DNA of 54,186 bases, taken from Lachnospiraceae bacterium UBA4338 (GTDB lineage Bacteria > Bacillota > Clostridia > Lachnospirales > Lachnospiraceae). Shown one piece after another: positions 24,005 to 34,698 of the stretch. The stretch lies in assembly GCA_002393735.1 (NCBI GenBank), contig DGTK01000012.1:1-54186 (forward strand), written 5' to 3'. The position numbers were made by a program, and so were the translations under genes. Under the pieces are notes generated by a model. It worked only from the letters and a program-made list of their open reading frames with translations. It made no database searches and was not told where the DNA came from. Numbering within the stretch: the first letter of the stretch is position 1; each line of letters opens with the position of its first letter.

Positions 24005-25947
24005 GTAATGAAATTGATAATATTAAAGTAGAAGAAGAATATGGTGCTGACCAGATTCAGATTTTGAAAGGACTTGAAGCAGTTCGTAAAAGACCCGGTA
24101 TGTATATAGGCAGCACTTCATTAAGAGGTCTTCATCACTTGGTATATGAAATTGTGGATAACTCTGTTGATGAAGCTTTGGCAGGATATTGTACAGAGAT
24201 TAATGTAACAATTAACAAAGAAGGATCTGTTACAGTTAAGGATAATGGTAGAGGTATTCCTGTTGGTATCAATCATGAGATGGGTATTCCTGCTGTAGAA
24301 GTTGTATTTACAGTACTTCATGCCGGTGGTAAGTTCGGTGGTGGAGGATATAAGGTATCCGGTGGTCTTCATGGTGTTGGTGCTTCAGTTGTTAATGCTT
24401 TATCCAAATGGCTTGAAGTAGAAATCTGCAAGGATGGAATTGTTTACAAGCAGAGATATCATAATGGTGGTGAAGTAGAATATTCACTTAAGGAAGTTGG
24501 AACCTGTGAAGAAGGAGTTTCAGGAACAAAGGTTACTTTCTTCCCGGATGATGAGATTTTTGAAGATATAAGATTTGATTTTAATACACTTAAAGACAGA
24601 TTAAGAGAGATGGCTTTCTTAACAAAGGGTATTAAGATTACTTTAACAGATGAAAGAGAAGAAGAGCCTAAGGAAAGAGTATTCCATTATGAAGGCGGTA
24701 TTAAGGAATTTGTTTCCTACCTTAACAGAGGTAATACTCCTTTATACAATGATGTTATATATTTTGAAGGTCTTAAAAACGGTGTATATGTGGAAGTTGC
24801 TCTTCAGCATAATGACGCCTATAACGAAAGTATTTATTCCTTTGTTAATAATATTAATACACCGGAAGGTGGTATGCATCTTGCAGGATTTAAGAATGCC
24901 ATTACCAAGACATTTAATGATTATGCAAGATCAGCCAAGATTCTTAAAGATTCAGATGCCAACCTTTCAGGTGATGATATAAGAGAAGGTTTAACCGCAG
25001 TTATATCGGTTAAAATTGAGAATCCTCAGTTTGAAGGACAGACAAAGCAAAAATTAGGTAACTCAGAAGCCAGAACAGCAGTGGATTCTTTGGTAAGCGA
25101 GCAGCTTACATATTATCTTGAACAGAATCCATCCGTAGCCAAGAGTATATGTGACAAATCCTTACTTGCCCAAAGAGCAAGAGAAGCTGCAAGAAAGGCA
25201 AGAGATCTTACAAGAAGAAAGACAGCACTTGAAGGAACAGCTCTTCCGGGTAAGCTTGCGGACTGTTCAGATAAGGATCCTAAAAATTGTGAAATCTACA
25301 TAGTCGAGGGAGATTCCGCGGGTGGTAGTGCCAAGGTTGCAAGAGACAGAGCAACACAGGCTATTCTTCCACTTAGAGGTAAGATTCTTAATGTAGAAAA
25401 AGCAAGAGTGGATAAAATATACGGCAATGCAGAGATTAAGGCTATGATTACAGCCTTCGGAACCGGTATTCATGATGATTTTGATATCAGTAAATTAAGA
25501 TATCACAAGATTATTATCATGACCGATGCCGATGTGGACGGTGCTCATATCAGTACATTGTTACTTACATTTATATACAGATTTATGCCTGAACTTATTA
25601 AGCAGGGATATGTATATCTTGCAACACCTCCTCTTTATAAGTTGGAGAAGAATAAAAAAGTCTGGTATGCATATTCAGATGATGAACTTAATAATGTATT
25701 AAATGAAGTAGGCAGGGATCAAAGCAATAAGATTCAGCGTTACAAAGGTCTTGGTGAAATGGATGCGGATCAGCTTTGGGAAACAACCATGGACCCTTCA
25801 AAGAGAATCTTAAAGAAAGTTACAATGGAAGATGAAATTGAATCCGAAACAGATTTAACTTTCAAGGTTCTTATGGGTGACAATGTAGAACCGAGAAGAG
25901 AATTCATTGAAGAAAATGCAAGATTTGTTAAAAATCTGGATATCTGA
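24001..25947 (+). CDS. gyrB: DNA gyrase subunit B
   Basis: The 648-residue protein has the GHKL ATPase domain (EIVDNSVDEALAG and GRGIPVGIN, then GGLHGVGASVVNALS). A transducer domain follows. The TOPRIM domain has IVEGDSAGGSA and MTDADVDGAHI, and the C-terminus has RYKGLGEMDADQLWETTMDP. Length is that of Firmicutes GyrB without the Gram-negative insertion. With GyrA it introduces negative supercoils using ATP. Confidence 0.98.
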   Translation: MSNEIDNIKVEEEYGADQIQILKGLEAVRKRPGMYIGSTSLRGLHHLVYEIVDNSVDEALAGYCTEINVTINKEGSVTVKDNGRGIPVGINHEMGIPAVEVVFTVLHAGGKFGGGGYKVSGGLHGVGASVVNALSKWLEVEICKDGIVYKQRYHNGGEVEYSLKEVGTCEEGVSGTKVTFFPDDEIFEDIRFDFNTLKDRLREMAFLTKGIKITLTDEREEEPKERVFHYEGGIKEFVSYLNRGNTPLYNDVIYFEGLKNGVYVEVALQHNDAYNESIYSFVNNINTPEGGMHLAGFKNAITKTFNDYARSAKILKDSDANLSGDDIREGLTAVISVKIENPQFEGQTKQKLGNSEARTAVDSLVSEQLTYYLEQNPSVAKSICDKSLLAQRAREAARKARDLTRRKTALEGTALPGKLADCSDKDPKNCEIYIVEGDSAGGSAKVARDRATQAILPLRGKILNVEKARVDKIYGNAEIKAMITAFGTGIHDDFDISKLRYHKIIIMTDADVDGAHISTLLLTFIYRFMPELIKQGYVYLATPPLYKLEKNKKVWYAYSDDELNNVLNEVGRDQSNKIQRYKGLGEMDADQLWETTMDPSKRILKKVTMEDEIESETDLTFKVLMGDNVEPRREFIEENARFVKNLDI

Positions 25948-25996
25948 TGATTATTATATATTTAGTCAGGATACCTTAAGAACGGAGTAATATATA

Positions 25997-28609
25997 ATGG
26001 ATGAAAATATTTTTGATAAGGTTGAACATGTAGGCCTTAAAAAAACAATGGAAAACTGTTATATCGACTATGCCATGAGCGTTATTGCCGCTCGTGCTCT
26101 TCCTGATGTAAGAGATGGTCTTAAGCCGGTACAAAGAAGAGTTTTATTCTCAATGTCAGAACTGAATAATACACCGGATAAGCCCCATCGTAAGTCAGCG
26201 CGTATCGTCGGTGATACAATGGGTAAATATCACCCACATGGTGACAGTTCCATTTATGGTGCACTGGTAAATATGGCTCAGGAGTGGTCAATGAGAGCAC
26301 CACTTGTAGATGGTCATGGTAACTTTGGTTCTGTTGACGGCGATGGCGCAGCTGCCATGCGTTATACAGAGGCAAGATTATCAAAGATTTCCATGCAGCT
26401 TCTTGCAGATATCGATAAAGATACTGTTGATTTTGTACCTAACTTTGATGAGACAGAGAAAGAACCAACAGTTCTTCCAAGCCGTTATCCTAACCTTCTG
26501 GTTAATGGTACTACAGGTATTGCCGTTGGTATGGCAACCAATATACCACCTCATAATCTTGGTGAAACAATTAATGCCGTTGTTAAATTAATTGATAACA
26601 AAATTAATGAAGGCAGAGAGACGGAAATAGAAGAAATCCTTGATATTATCAAAGGACCTGACTTTCCAACAGGTGCTGAAATCCTTGGAAGATCAGGTAT
26701 TGAAGAAGCATACAGAACAGGCAGAGGCAAGGTTAAGGTTAGAGCCATTACCAATATTGAATCACTTCAGAATGGTAAGAACAGAATTATTGTTACAGAG
26801 CTTCCTTATCTTGTTAATAAGGCAAGATTAATTGAGAAGATTGCTGAACTTGTTAAAGAGAAGAAAATCGATGGAATCACAGACCTTCGTGATGAGACAA
26901 ACCGTGAAGGTATGCGTATTGTAATTGAACTTAGAAGAGATGTTAATCCAAATCTTGTATTAAAGCATCTTTATAAGCATACACAGCTTCAGGATTCCTT
27001 CGGTGTTATTATGCTTGCTCTGGTTAATAACGAGCCTAAGGTATTAAATATCCTGCAGATGCTTCAGTATTATTTAAAGCATCAGGAAGATGTAGTAACA
27101 AGAAGAACCAAATTTGATTTAAAGAAAGCTGAAGAAAGAGATCATATCCTCCAGGGCTTACTGATTGCTCTTGATAATATTGATGAAGTAATTAATATTA
27201 TCAGATCAAGTGAGAATACACAGGCTGCCAAGACAGCATTAATGGAAAGATTTACATTAACTGATGTTCAGGCTCAGGCCATTGTGGATATGCGTCTTAA
27301 GACTCTTACAGGTTTGGAAAGAGAAAAACTTGAGAATGAGCATAAGGAATTACTTGAAAGAATTGCTTATCTTAAATCAATCCTTGCTGATGAGAAGATT
27401 TTACTTGGTGTAATTAAAGATGAGATGCTTCTTATTGCCCAGAAATACGGCGATGAAAGAAGAACAAGAATCGGCATCGATGATGATGACATTACTGATG
27501 AAGATTTAATTCCTAATGAGAATACAGTTATTGCCATGACATCCTTAGGATATGTTAAGAGAATGACTGTTGATAACTTTAAGTCACAGCACAGAGGTGG
27601 CAAGGGAATTAAGGGAATGTCCACAATTGATGATGACTATATTGAAGATTTACTTATGACTTCAAATCATCATTACATTATGTTCTTCACCAACCTTGGC
27701 CGTGTATACAGACTGAAGGCTTATCAGATTCCGGAAGCATCAAGAATTGCAAGAGGTGTTGCAATTATCAATCTCTTACAGCTTAATCCGGGTGAGAAGA
27801 TTTCTGCAGTTATTCCTATTAAGGATTATGATGAAGACAGAAATCTCTTCATGGTAACAAGAAAGGGTATTATTAAGAAGACTGCACTTAAGGAATTCTC
27901 AAATATCCGTAAGAATGGTCTTATTGCAATCAATCTTCGTGATGATGATGAACTTATAGAAGTTAAGACTACAGATGCCAGGACGGAAGCATTCCTTGTA
28001 ACCAAGTACGGTATGTGTATCAGATTCAAGGAAACAGATGTAAGATGTACAGGCCGTGATACCATGGGTGTTATCGGTATGAACTTATCTGATGGTGATG
28101 AAATCGTAGGTATGCAGCTTGATCACCAGGGTGATTCACTTCTTATTGTTTCAGAAAAAGGTCTAGGTAAGAGAACATCCTTAGATGAATTCAATGTTCA
28201 AAGAAGAGGCGGTAAGGGTGTTAAATGTTACAAGATAACCGAGAAATCAGGATATGTAATCGGCGTTAAGGCTGTTACAGATGAGCATGAGATTATGATG
28301 ATTACATCTCTTGGAACAATTATTCAGATTCCTATGGGTGATGTATCATTAATCGGAAGAAATACAACAGGTGTTAAATTAATTAATCTTGATTCCAAGG
28401 TTAAAGTTGCCAAGATTGCCAAGGTAAGAGAGAAGATTTCCGATGGAGATAATGAGCTTACCATGGAAGAGGTGGAGGAACTTCCTGTCAGTGAAATACC
28501 TTCAGAAGAAGGAAGCACACCTGCTGATATTGAAGCACTTGTAAGTAAGGCTTTGGAAGAAAATGATATTGAGGATACTGACGATAATACAGATTCTTCT
28601 GAAGAATAA
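25997..28609 (+). CDS. gyrA: DNA gyrase subunit A
   Basis: The 870-residue protein has the winged-helix breakage domain with catalytic Y123 in AAAMRYTE. The quinolone region reads GDSSIYG (82-88). The C-terminal beta-pinwheel carries the GyrA-box QRRGGKG and a first-blade HRGGKG. A 50-residue acidic tail follows. The serine equivalent to E. coli S83 is S84, but the position equivalent to D87 is G88. It follows gyrB by 49 bases and ends with a strong stem-loop. Confidence 0.98.
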   Translation: MDENIFDKVEHVGLKKTMENCYIDYAMSVIAARALPDVRDGLKPVQRRVLFSMSELNNTPDKPHRKSARIVGDTMGKYHPHGDSSIYGALVNMAQEWSMRAPLVDGHGNFGSVDGDGAAAMRYTEARLSKISMQLLADIDKDTVDFVPNFDETEKEPTVLPSRYPNLLVNGTTGIAVGMATNIPPHNLGETINAVVKLIDNKINEGRETEIEEILDIIKGPDFPTGAEILGRSGIEEAYRTGRGKVKVRAITNIESLQNGKNRIIVTELPYLVNKARLIEKIAELVKEKKIDGITDLRDETNREGMRIVIELRRDVNPNLVLKHLYKHTQLQDSFGVIMLALVNNEPKVLNILQMLQYYLKHQEDVVTRRTKFDLKKAEERDHILQGLLIALDNIDEVINIIRSSENTQAAKTALMERFTLTDVQAQAIVDMRLKTLTGLEREKLENEHKELLERIAYLKSILADEKILLGVIKDEMLLIAQKYGDERRTRIGIDDDDITDEDLIPNENTVIAMTSLGYVKRMTVDNFKSQHRGGKGIKGMSTIDDDYIEDLLMTSNHHYIMFFTNLGRVYRLKAYQIPEASRIARGVAIINLLQLNPGEKISAVIPIKDYDEDRNLFMVTRKGIIKKTALKEFSNIRKNGLIAINLRDDDELIEVKTTDARTEAFLVTKYGMCIRFKETDVRCTGRDTMGVIGMNLSDGDEIVGMQLDHQGDSLLIVSEKGLGKRTSLDEFNVQRRGGKGVKCYKITEKSGYVIGVKAVTDEHEIMMITSLGTIIQIPMGDVSLIGRNTTGVKLINLDSKVKVAKIAKVREKISDGDNELTMEEVEELPVSEIPSEEGSTPADIEALVSKALEENDIEDTDDNTDSSEE

Positions 28610-28636
28610 TTACAACTAAAATTTAAATTTAAATCA

Positions 28637-28660
28637 GGCAGGGGCATTATTGCCCCTGCC
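28637..28660 (+). terminator. Terminator after gyrA
   Basis: GGCAGGGGCA (28637-28646) and TGCCCCTGCC (28651-28660) form a perfect 10-bp stem with a TTAT loop. Only a short T-run follows, so it may work in either direction. It closes the dnaA-gyrA block. Confidence 0.8.
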
Positions 28661-28674
28661 ATTTAAAAACTTTA

Positions 28675-28703
28675 TTGACAGTATTGATTTAAAGCGTTAA
28701 AGT
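28675..28703 (+). promoter_or_regulatory. Promoter of the DUF1624 gene
   Basis: TTGACA (28675-28680), a 17-base spacer and TAAAGT (28698-28703) lie 16 bases before the ATG at 28720. The -35 is perfect and the -10 weak. The mRNA leader would be very short and no clear ribosome site is seen. Confidence 0.6.
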
Positions 28704-28719
28704 ATTAAATAAGCACAAT

Positions 28720-29505
28720 ATGAAAGACAGTAAATTAAAAGTAATAGACGGAATTAAAAAAGACAGATTTCATCTTCTGGATGTAATCAGGGGAATAACC
28801 ATAATCAATATGATAATCTATCATGGATTATATGATGTGGTATCCATATGCGGAGCGCATATTCCTTTTTACAGCAGCAGATGGGGATATGTATATCAGC
28901 AGATGATATGCTGGTCCTTTATTATAATATCCGGAATGTGTCGTGCACTGGGTTCAAGAAATCCTAAAAGAGGTATCATTGTTTCTTTGTGTGGAATCAT
29001 AATAACACTTGTGACAATGATTTTTTTACCGGAAGAGAGAATTATTTTTGGTGTTCTTACAATGCTTGGTGCTGCAATGCTGATAACCCTGGCACTTGAT
29101 AAATGGCTTAGAAAGATTCCTGATGTGGCAGGCTTAATCATATCGATTCTTTTGTTTGTAATAACAAGAAATGTTTATATTCACAGCCTTGGATTTGAAA
29201 GACTGGTTATATGTAAGCTTCCGGATTTTCTTTATAAGGATTATTTTACAGCTTTTCTTGGTTTTCCTTTTAGGGGATTTTATTCCGGCGATTATTTTCC
29301 AATAATTCCGTGGTTATTCTTATTTTTGGCAGGTTTTTATTTATGCCTCTTAATTAAGGATAAGGAAAAAATCAAAAAAATATTATCCAAGGACGTACCT
29401 GTTTTTTCTTTTATCGGCAGGCATTCCCTATTAATATATATGCTCCATCAAGTTATACTTTACATTGTGGTTTTGGGGATATATTATTGTTTAAGTGCGA
29501 TGTGA
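28720..29505 (+). CDS. DUF1624 (heparan-alpha-glucosaminide N-acetyltransferase-like) membrane protein
   Basis: The 261-residue protein has about seven to eight membrane helices. The start HLLDVIRGITIINMIIYHGLYD (about 17-38) carries the D.iRGi.i..M...H signature of the DUF1624/HGSNAT acyltransferase family, related to the acyltransferase-3 fold. A second conserved segment is GRHSLLIYMLHQ near the end. Relatives are thought to acylate sugars across the membrane. No substrate is evident. The downstream antiporter starts 33 bases later, so they may be co-transcribed. Confidence 0.82.
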   Translation: MKDSKLKVIDGIKKDRFHLLDVIRGITIINMIIYHGLYDVVSICGAHIPFYSSRWGYVYQQMICWSFIIISGMCRALGSRNPKRGIIVSLCGIIITLVTMIFLPEERIIFGVLTMLGAAMLITLALDKWLRKIPDVAGLIISILLFVITRNVYIHSLGFERLVICKLPDFLYKDYFTAFLGFPFRGFYSGDYFPIIPWLFLFLAGFYLCLLIKDKEKIKKILSKDVPVFSFIGRHSLLIYMLHQVILYIVVLGIYYCLSAM

Positions 29506-29538
29506 TTTGTGTAAAGCGGGAGAAAACGAGGTTAAAAA

Positions 29539-30723
29539 ATGGATAATTTGGGAATATTCAGAGACATAGCCATAATCATTCTTTTTGCCAAGTTCTTCGG
29601 ACTTGTGGCAAGAAAGCTTAAAGCTCCACAGGTTGCCGGAGAAATTGTAGCGGGACTTATTATAGGACCATCGGTTCTGGGATGGGTTAATACCAGTGAT
29701 TTTATCCTGCAGATGGCTCAGATTGGCGTAGTTCTTCTTATGTTCTGCGCCGGACTTGAAACCAATTTAAAGAGTCTGGTTAAAACAGGACCTAAGGCTC
29801 TGGCCATAGCCTGCTCCGGTGTTTTTGTCCCACTGGTTGGTGGAACACTTTTATACAGCTGCTTCTATGGTTTTCATTCCATAGGAACTCCCGAATTCTA
29901 TAAAGCTTTATTTATGGGAACAATTATGACCGCCACATCAGTAAGTATCACTGTGGAATCCCTTAAGGAAATGGGCGTTCTAAGTGGCGAGATTGGAACA
30001 ACCATTTTAAATGCGGCAATTATCGACGATGTAATCGGTATGGTGGTACTTACCTTTGTTGTGGGACTTAACGACCCTGCGTCAAAGCCGTATACGGTTG
30101 TAAGAAATACATTATTATTCTTTATTCTTGCCGTTTGCGTGGGATTTATCTGTTATAAGGTTTTCAAACTTGTGGATAACAGATATCCTCACAGCAGAAG
30201 AATTACCATTGCGGGACTTGCTCTTTGCCTGGCCCTTGCATTCGTGGCAGAAGAATTCTTCGGAATTGCAGATATTACCGGTGCTTATGTGGCAGGTATT
30301 ATTCTTTGCAACATCAGGGATTCGGAATATATTGCAAGAAGACTGGATATTAATTCCTATGTTTTATTCGGACCGATTTTCTTCGCAAGTATCGGTCTTA
30401 AGACCGATATTTCAGACTTAAATGTCAGCATATTATTCTTCGCAATCTGCTTCGTACTTGTCGCAATGATTACCAAAATCATCGGCTGCGGACTGATGGC
30501 GATGATATGCGGTATGAAACCAAAGCATGCGCTTAAAGTGGGCGTTGGCATGATGACAAGAGGCGAGGTTGCGCTAATCGTGTCCCAGAAGGGACTGGCA
30601 GTGGGAATGATGGACCCGGTATATTTTACCGCAGTTATTCTTTTAATAATTGTTTCATCCATCACTACTCCAATACTGCTGAAACTTTTATATACCAAAT
30701 GGCCTGAAGAGGCTAAAGAATAA
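29539..30723 (+). CDS. Cation:proton antiporter (CPA2/KefB type)
   Basis: The 394-residue protein has twelve or thirteen membrane helices: LGLVARKLKAPQVAGEIVAGLIIGPSVLG-type opening, ATSVSITVESLKEMG, then NAAIIDDVIGMVVLTFV with the ion-binding acidic pair. FASIGL and MMTRGEVALIV complete the family pattern. It exchanges K+ or Na+ for protons. No RCK/TrkA-N regulatory domain follows, so it is the transporter core only. Which ion it moves cannot be told. Confidence 0.9.
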   Translation: MDNLGIFRDIAIIILFAKFFGLVARKLKAPQVAGEIVAGLIIGPSVLGWVNTSDFILQMAQIGVVLLMFCAGLETNLKSLVKTGPKALAIACSGVFVPLVGGTLLYSCFYGFHSIGTPEFYKALFMGTIMTATSVSITVESLKEMGVLSGEIGTTILNAAIIDDVIGMVVLTFVVGLNDPASKPYTVVRNTLLFFILAVCVGFICYKVFKLVDNRYPHSRRITIAGLALCLALAFVAEEFFGIADITGAYVAGIILCNIRDSEYIARRLDINSYVLFGPIFFASIGLKTDISDLNVSILFFAICFVLVAMITKIIGCGLMAMICGMKPKHALKVGVGMMTRGEVALIVSQKGLAVGMMDPVYFTAVILLIIVSSITTPILLKLLYTKWPEEAKE

Positions 30724-30749
30724 ATATATTTTTACAGGGGGAAATCCTA

Positions 30750-32308
<1,559 letters not shown>

Positions 32309-32309
<1 letters not shown>

Positions 32310-33712
32310 TGAAGGAATTTTATCGCAAGCATAAGTGGATATTTGTAACTTTATTTTGCTTTGCACTCTTTATATATTATTTTATATGGAGTGCAGTAAA
32401 GCCTTATGATTATGCTCCGGATGAATATGCCAGATTTCCAATGATATATTATTTGTTTGAAAACGGAAAGCTGCCTTCAGGGTGGCTTTCCGAAATTCGT
32501 AATCAGTGGTGGGGCTTCTCCTACGCATTCTATATTACATGGTTACCATCCCTGCTTAGTGCCTTGTGCATGAAGATTGTATCTTTATTTACCATGAGTG
32601 CAAAGGCTATCTTGGTTGCAGCACGTTTTCCAAATGTGGTTGCTTCTGTATTTACAGCCTTATTTTTATTTAAATCATTGGATAAATTATTAACCAATGA
32701 GAGAGTTAAGTGGTTTGTATTTATTTGTGTATCAACAACGCCGCAGTTTGCATTTCTTGCAAGCTATATAAATAATGACGCTCTGGCTCTGCTTGGTTCT
32801 TCAATGATTTGCTATGCCTGGGTTTATATATTAAAAAAGGAATTAAATATTAGAATTTCCGTACTTCTTGGTTTTGGAATTTCCATAGTTACATTGTCTT
32901 ATTATAATGCCTATGGCTGGATATTACTTAGTATGGTTTTATTTATAACTCTGGTTTGGAATACCAAAAAGGCTGAGAATAAAGAGAAGAATAATCTGTG
33001 GATCTGTGGTCTTATAGTAACAGTAATTGTTTTGGGATTATGCGGCTTCTTCTTAGTAAGAAATACCATTATGTACGAAGGTGATGTTTTCGGTTTAAAG
33101 ACATTGGAAAAGTCCAGTGAAATGTATGCGGTGGACACTCTTAAGCCGTCACTTAGGCAGACACCTCATAATATGGGTGAGAGCATAGCTCATATGGTAT
33201 TTTTAAGACCTTGGATAGTTGATTCATTTAAGTCTTCAGTCGGGTTTTTTGGCTATATGATGTTTCAATGTTCAATGAAGTTTTATATTGTTTATGCAAT
33301 AATTGACGTATTAGGTTATCTGTTTTTCTTAATAAATACGGTAACTAAGAGAGCAAATCTGAAGGAGAATATAAAGGGAATATTCTTTAGATATATGATA
33401 ATAATTGCAGCGCTTATACCTGTTTTATTATCAATTCACTATTCGTATTATACTGATTATCAGCCTCAGGGAAGATATATTTATCCGGCATTTCCTGCAG
33501 TAGCAGTTATGTTTGGACTTGGATATGAGGCTTTATATAAACTTTTAAAGGAGAAGGTAAAGGTATCTGAAAAGTTTCTTAAGCCAGCGGTTATAGCGCT
33601 GGCCATTGGAATGATGATTGTAAGTTTATATATCTTTAAAAAAGTATATTTACCTTCGGCATGGGGATCAATGCAGGATTTTGTATATGTATTTCCAGTT
33701 TTTAATTTGTAA
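32309..33712 (+). CDS. GT-C-like polytopic membrane protein, possibly a glycosyltransferase
   Basis: The 467-residue protein has about eleven membrane helices. The first external loop carries APDEYARFP, the acidic D-E motif used by lipid-phospho-sugar GT-C enzymes (PMT/ArnT/DUF2142 style). QGRYIYPAFPA near 385 resembles DUF2142 proteins. It probably transfers a sugar from a polyprenyl donor to a surface molecule. The donor is unknown, and the family is identified by pattern only. It is coupled to the symporter gene by TAATG, an unexpected pairing. Confidence 0.62.
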
Positions 33713-33724
33713 AAGGAGATTTTT

Positions 33725-34627
33725 ATGACTTTACAACAGATGAAATATGTTATATGTGTTGCGGACAGAGGATCAATGAATGAGGCCGCAAAGGCTCTTT
33801 ATATATCGCAGCCAAGTTTGTCCGGAACCATTAAGGAACTTGAAAAAGAAATCGGAATTAAGATTTTTAACAGAAGCAACAAGGGTATAGAGCTTACTAC
33901 TGAAGGCAGTGAGTTCATTGGTTATGCAAGGCAGACTTTGGAGCAGTATAAGTTCATGGAAAACAGATATTTAGGCACATCTTCTGCCAAGAAGGTTTTC
34001 CATGTTTCTGCGCAGCATTATACTTTTGCGGTGGAGGCTTTTTCAAACGTGGTATTAAAAAATTCCATGGAAGAGTATGATTTTGCCATATATGAAACCA
34101 GAACAGGTGAAGTTATTACTGATGTAAAAAATATGAGAAGCGAGCTTGGAATACTTTACATCAATGATTTTAACAATAAGGTTTTATATAAGGAACTGGC
34201 AGAAAATAATCTTAACTTTAATGAGCTTTTTACCTGCGATACCTATGCATATCTTTCAACGAACCATCCGCTTGCCAGGAAGAAAAAGGTGTCATTAAAG
34301 GACCTTGATGAATATCCTTGTCTTTCCTTTAATCAGGGTGAGAAGAATTCCTTTTATTTTGCGGAAGAGGTGTTAAGCACTTATCCTTATAAAAAAATTA
34401 TTCGTGTTAATGACAGGGCGACAGCCCTTAATATGATGACACTTCTTAATGGTTTCACCCTTTGTAGCGGTGTTATCTGTAAGGAATTAAACGGTGTGGG
34501 ATATACGGCAGTTCCACTGGATGCTGAGGAACAGATGACCATCGGCTATATAATCAGGAATGATCATATTTTAAGTCCTATGGCACTTAACTTTATTGAG
34601 GAACTTAAGAAGTATAAGCCGCTCTAG
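33725..34627 (+). CDS. LysR-family transcriptional regulator
   Basis: The 300-residue protein has the LysR winged HTH at 1-60 (MTLQQMKYVICVADRGSMNE with LYISQPSLSGTIKELEKEIG). The C-terminal part is a two-lobe effector-binding domain (about 90-300). AAAGGAGA lies six bases before ATG. The gene is 12 bases from the GT-C-like gene, so it may be the last gene of that transcript. Its effector and targets are not evident. Confidence 0.9.
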   Translation: MTLQQMKYVICVADRGSMNEAAKALYISQPSLSGTIKELEKEIGIKIFNRSNKGIELTTEGSEFIGYARQTLEQYKFMENRYLGTSSAKKVFHVSAQHYTFAVEAFSNVVLKNSMEEYDFAIYETRTGEVITDVKNMRSELGILYINDFNNKVLYKELAENNLNFNELFTCDTYAYLSTNHPLARKKKVSLKDLDEYPCLSFNQGEKNSFYFAEEVLSTYPYKKIIRVNDRATALNMMTLLNGFTLCSGVICKELNGVGYTAVPLDAEEQMTIGYIIRNDHILSPMALNFIEELKKYKPL

Positions 34628-34640
34628 TTGTTATTCTTAT

Positions 34641-34669
34641 TTGCCGATATATAATTATGGTGTTATAAT
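34641..34669 (+). promoter_or_regulatory. Promoter of the sortase gene, inside a dyad
   Basis: TTGCCG (34641-34646), a 17-base spacer and TATAAT (34664-34669) precede the sortase ATG at 34699. The promoter lies within an imperfect dyad: CCGATAT at 34644-34650 and ATATCGG at 34676-34682. The dyad could be an operator or a weak stem-loop after the LysR gene. Confidence 0.6.
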
Positions 34670-34698
34670 TATAAAATATCGGTACAAGAAGGTTTAAT

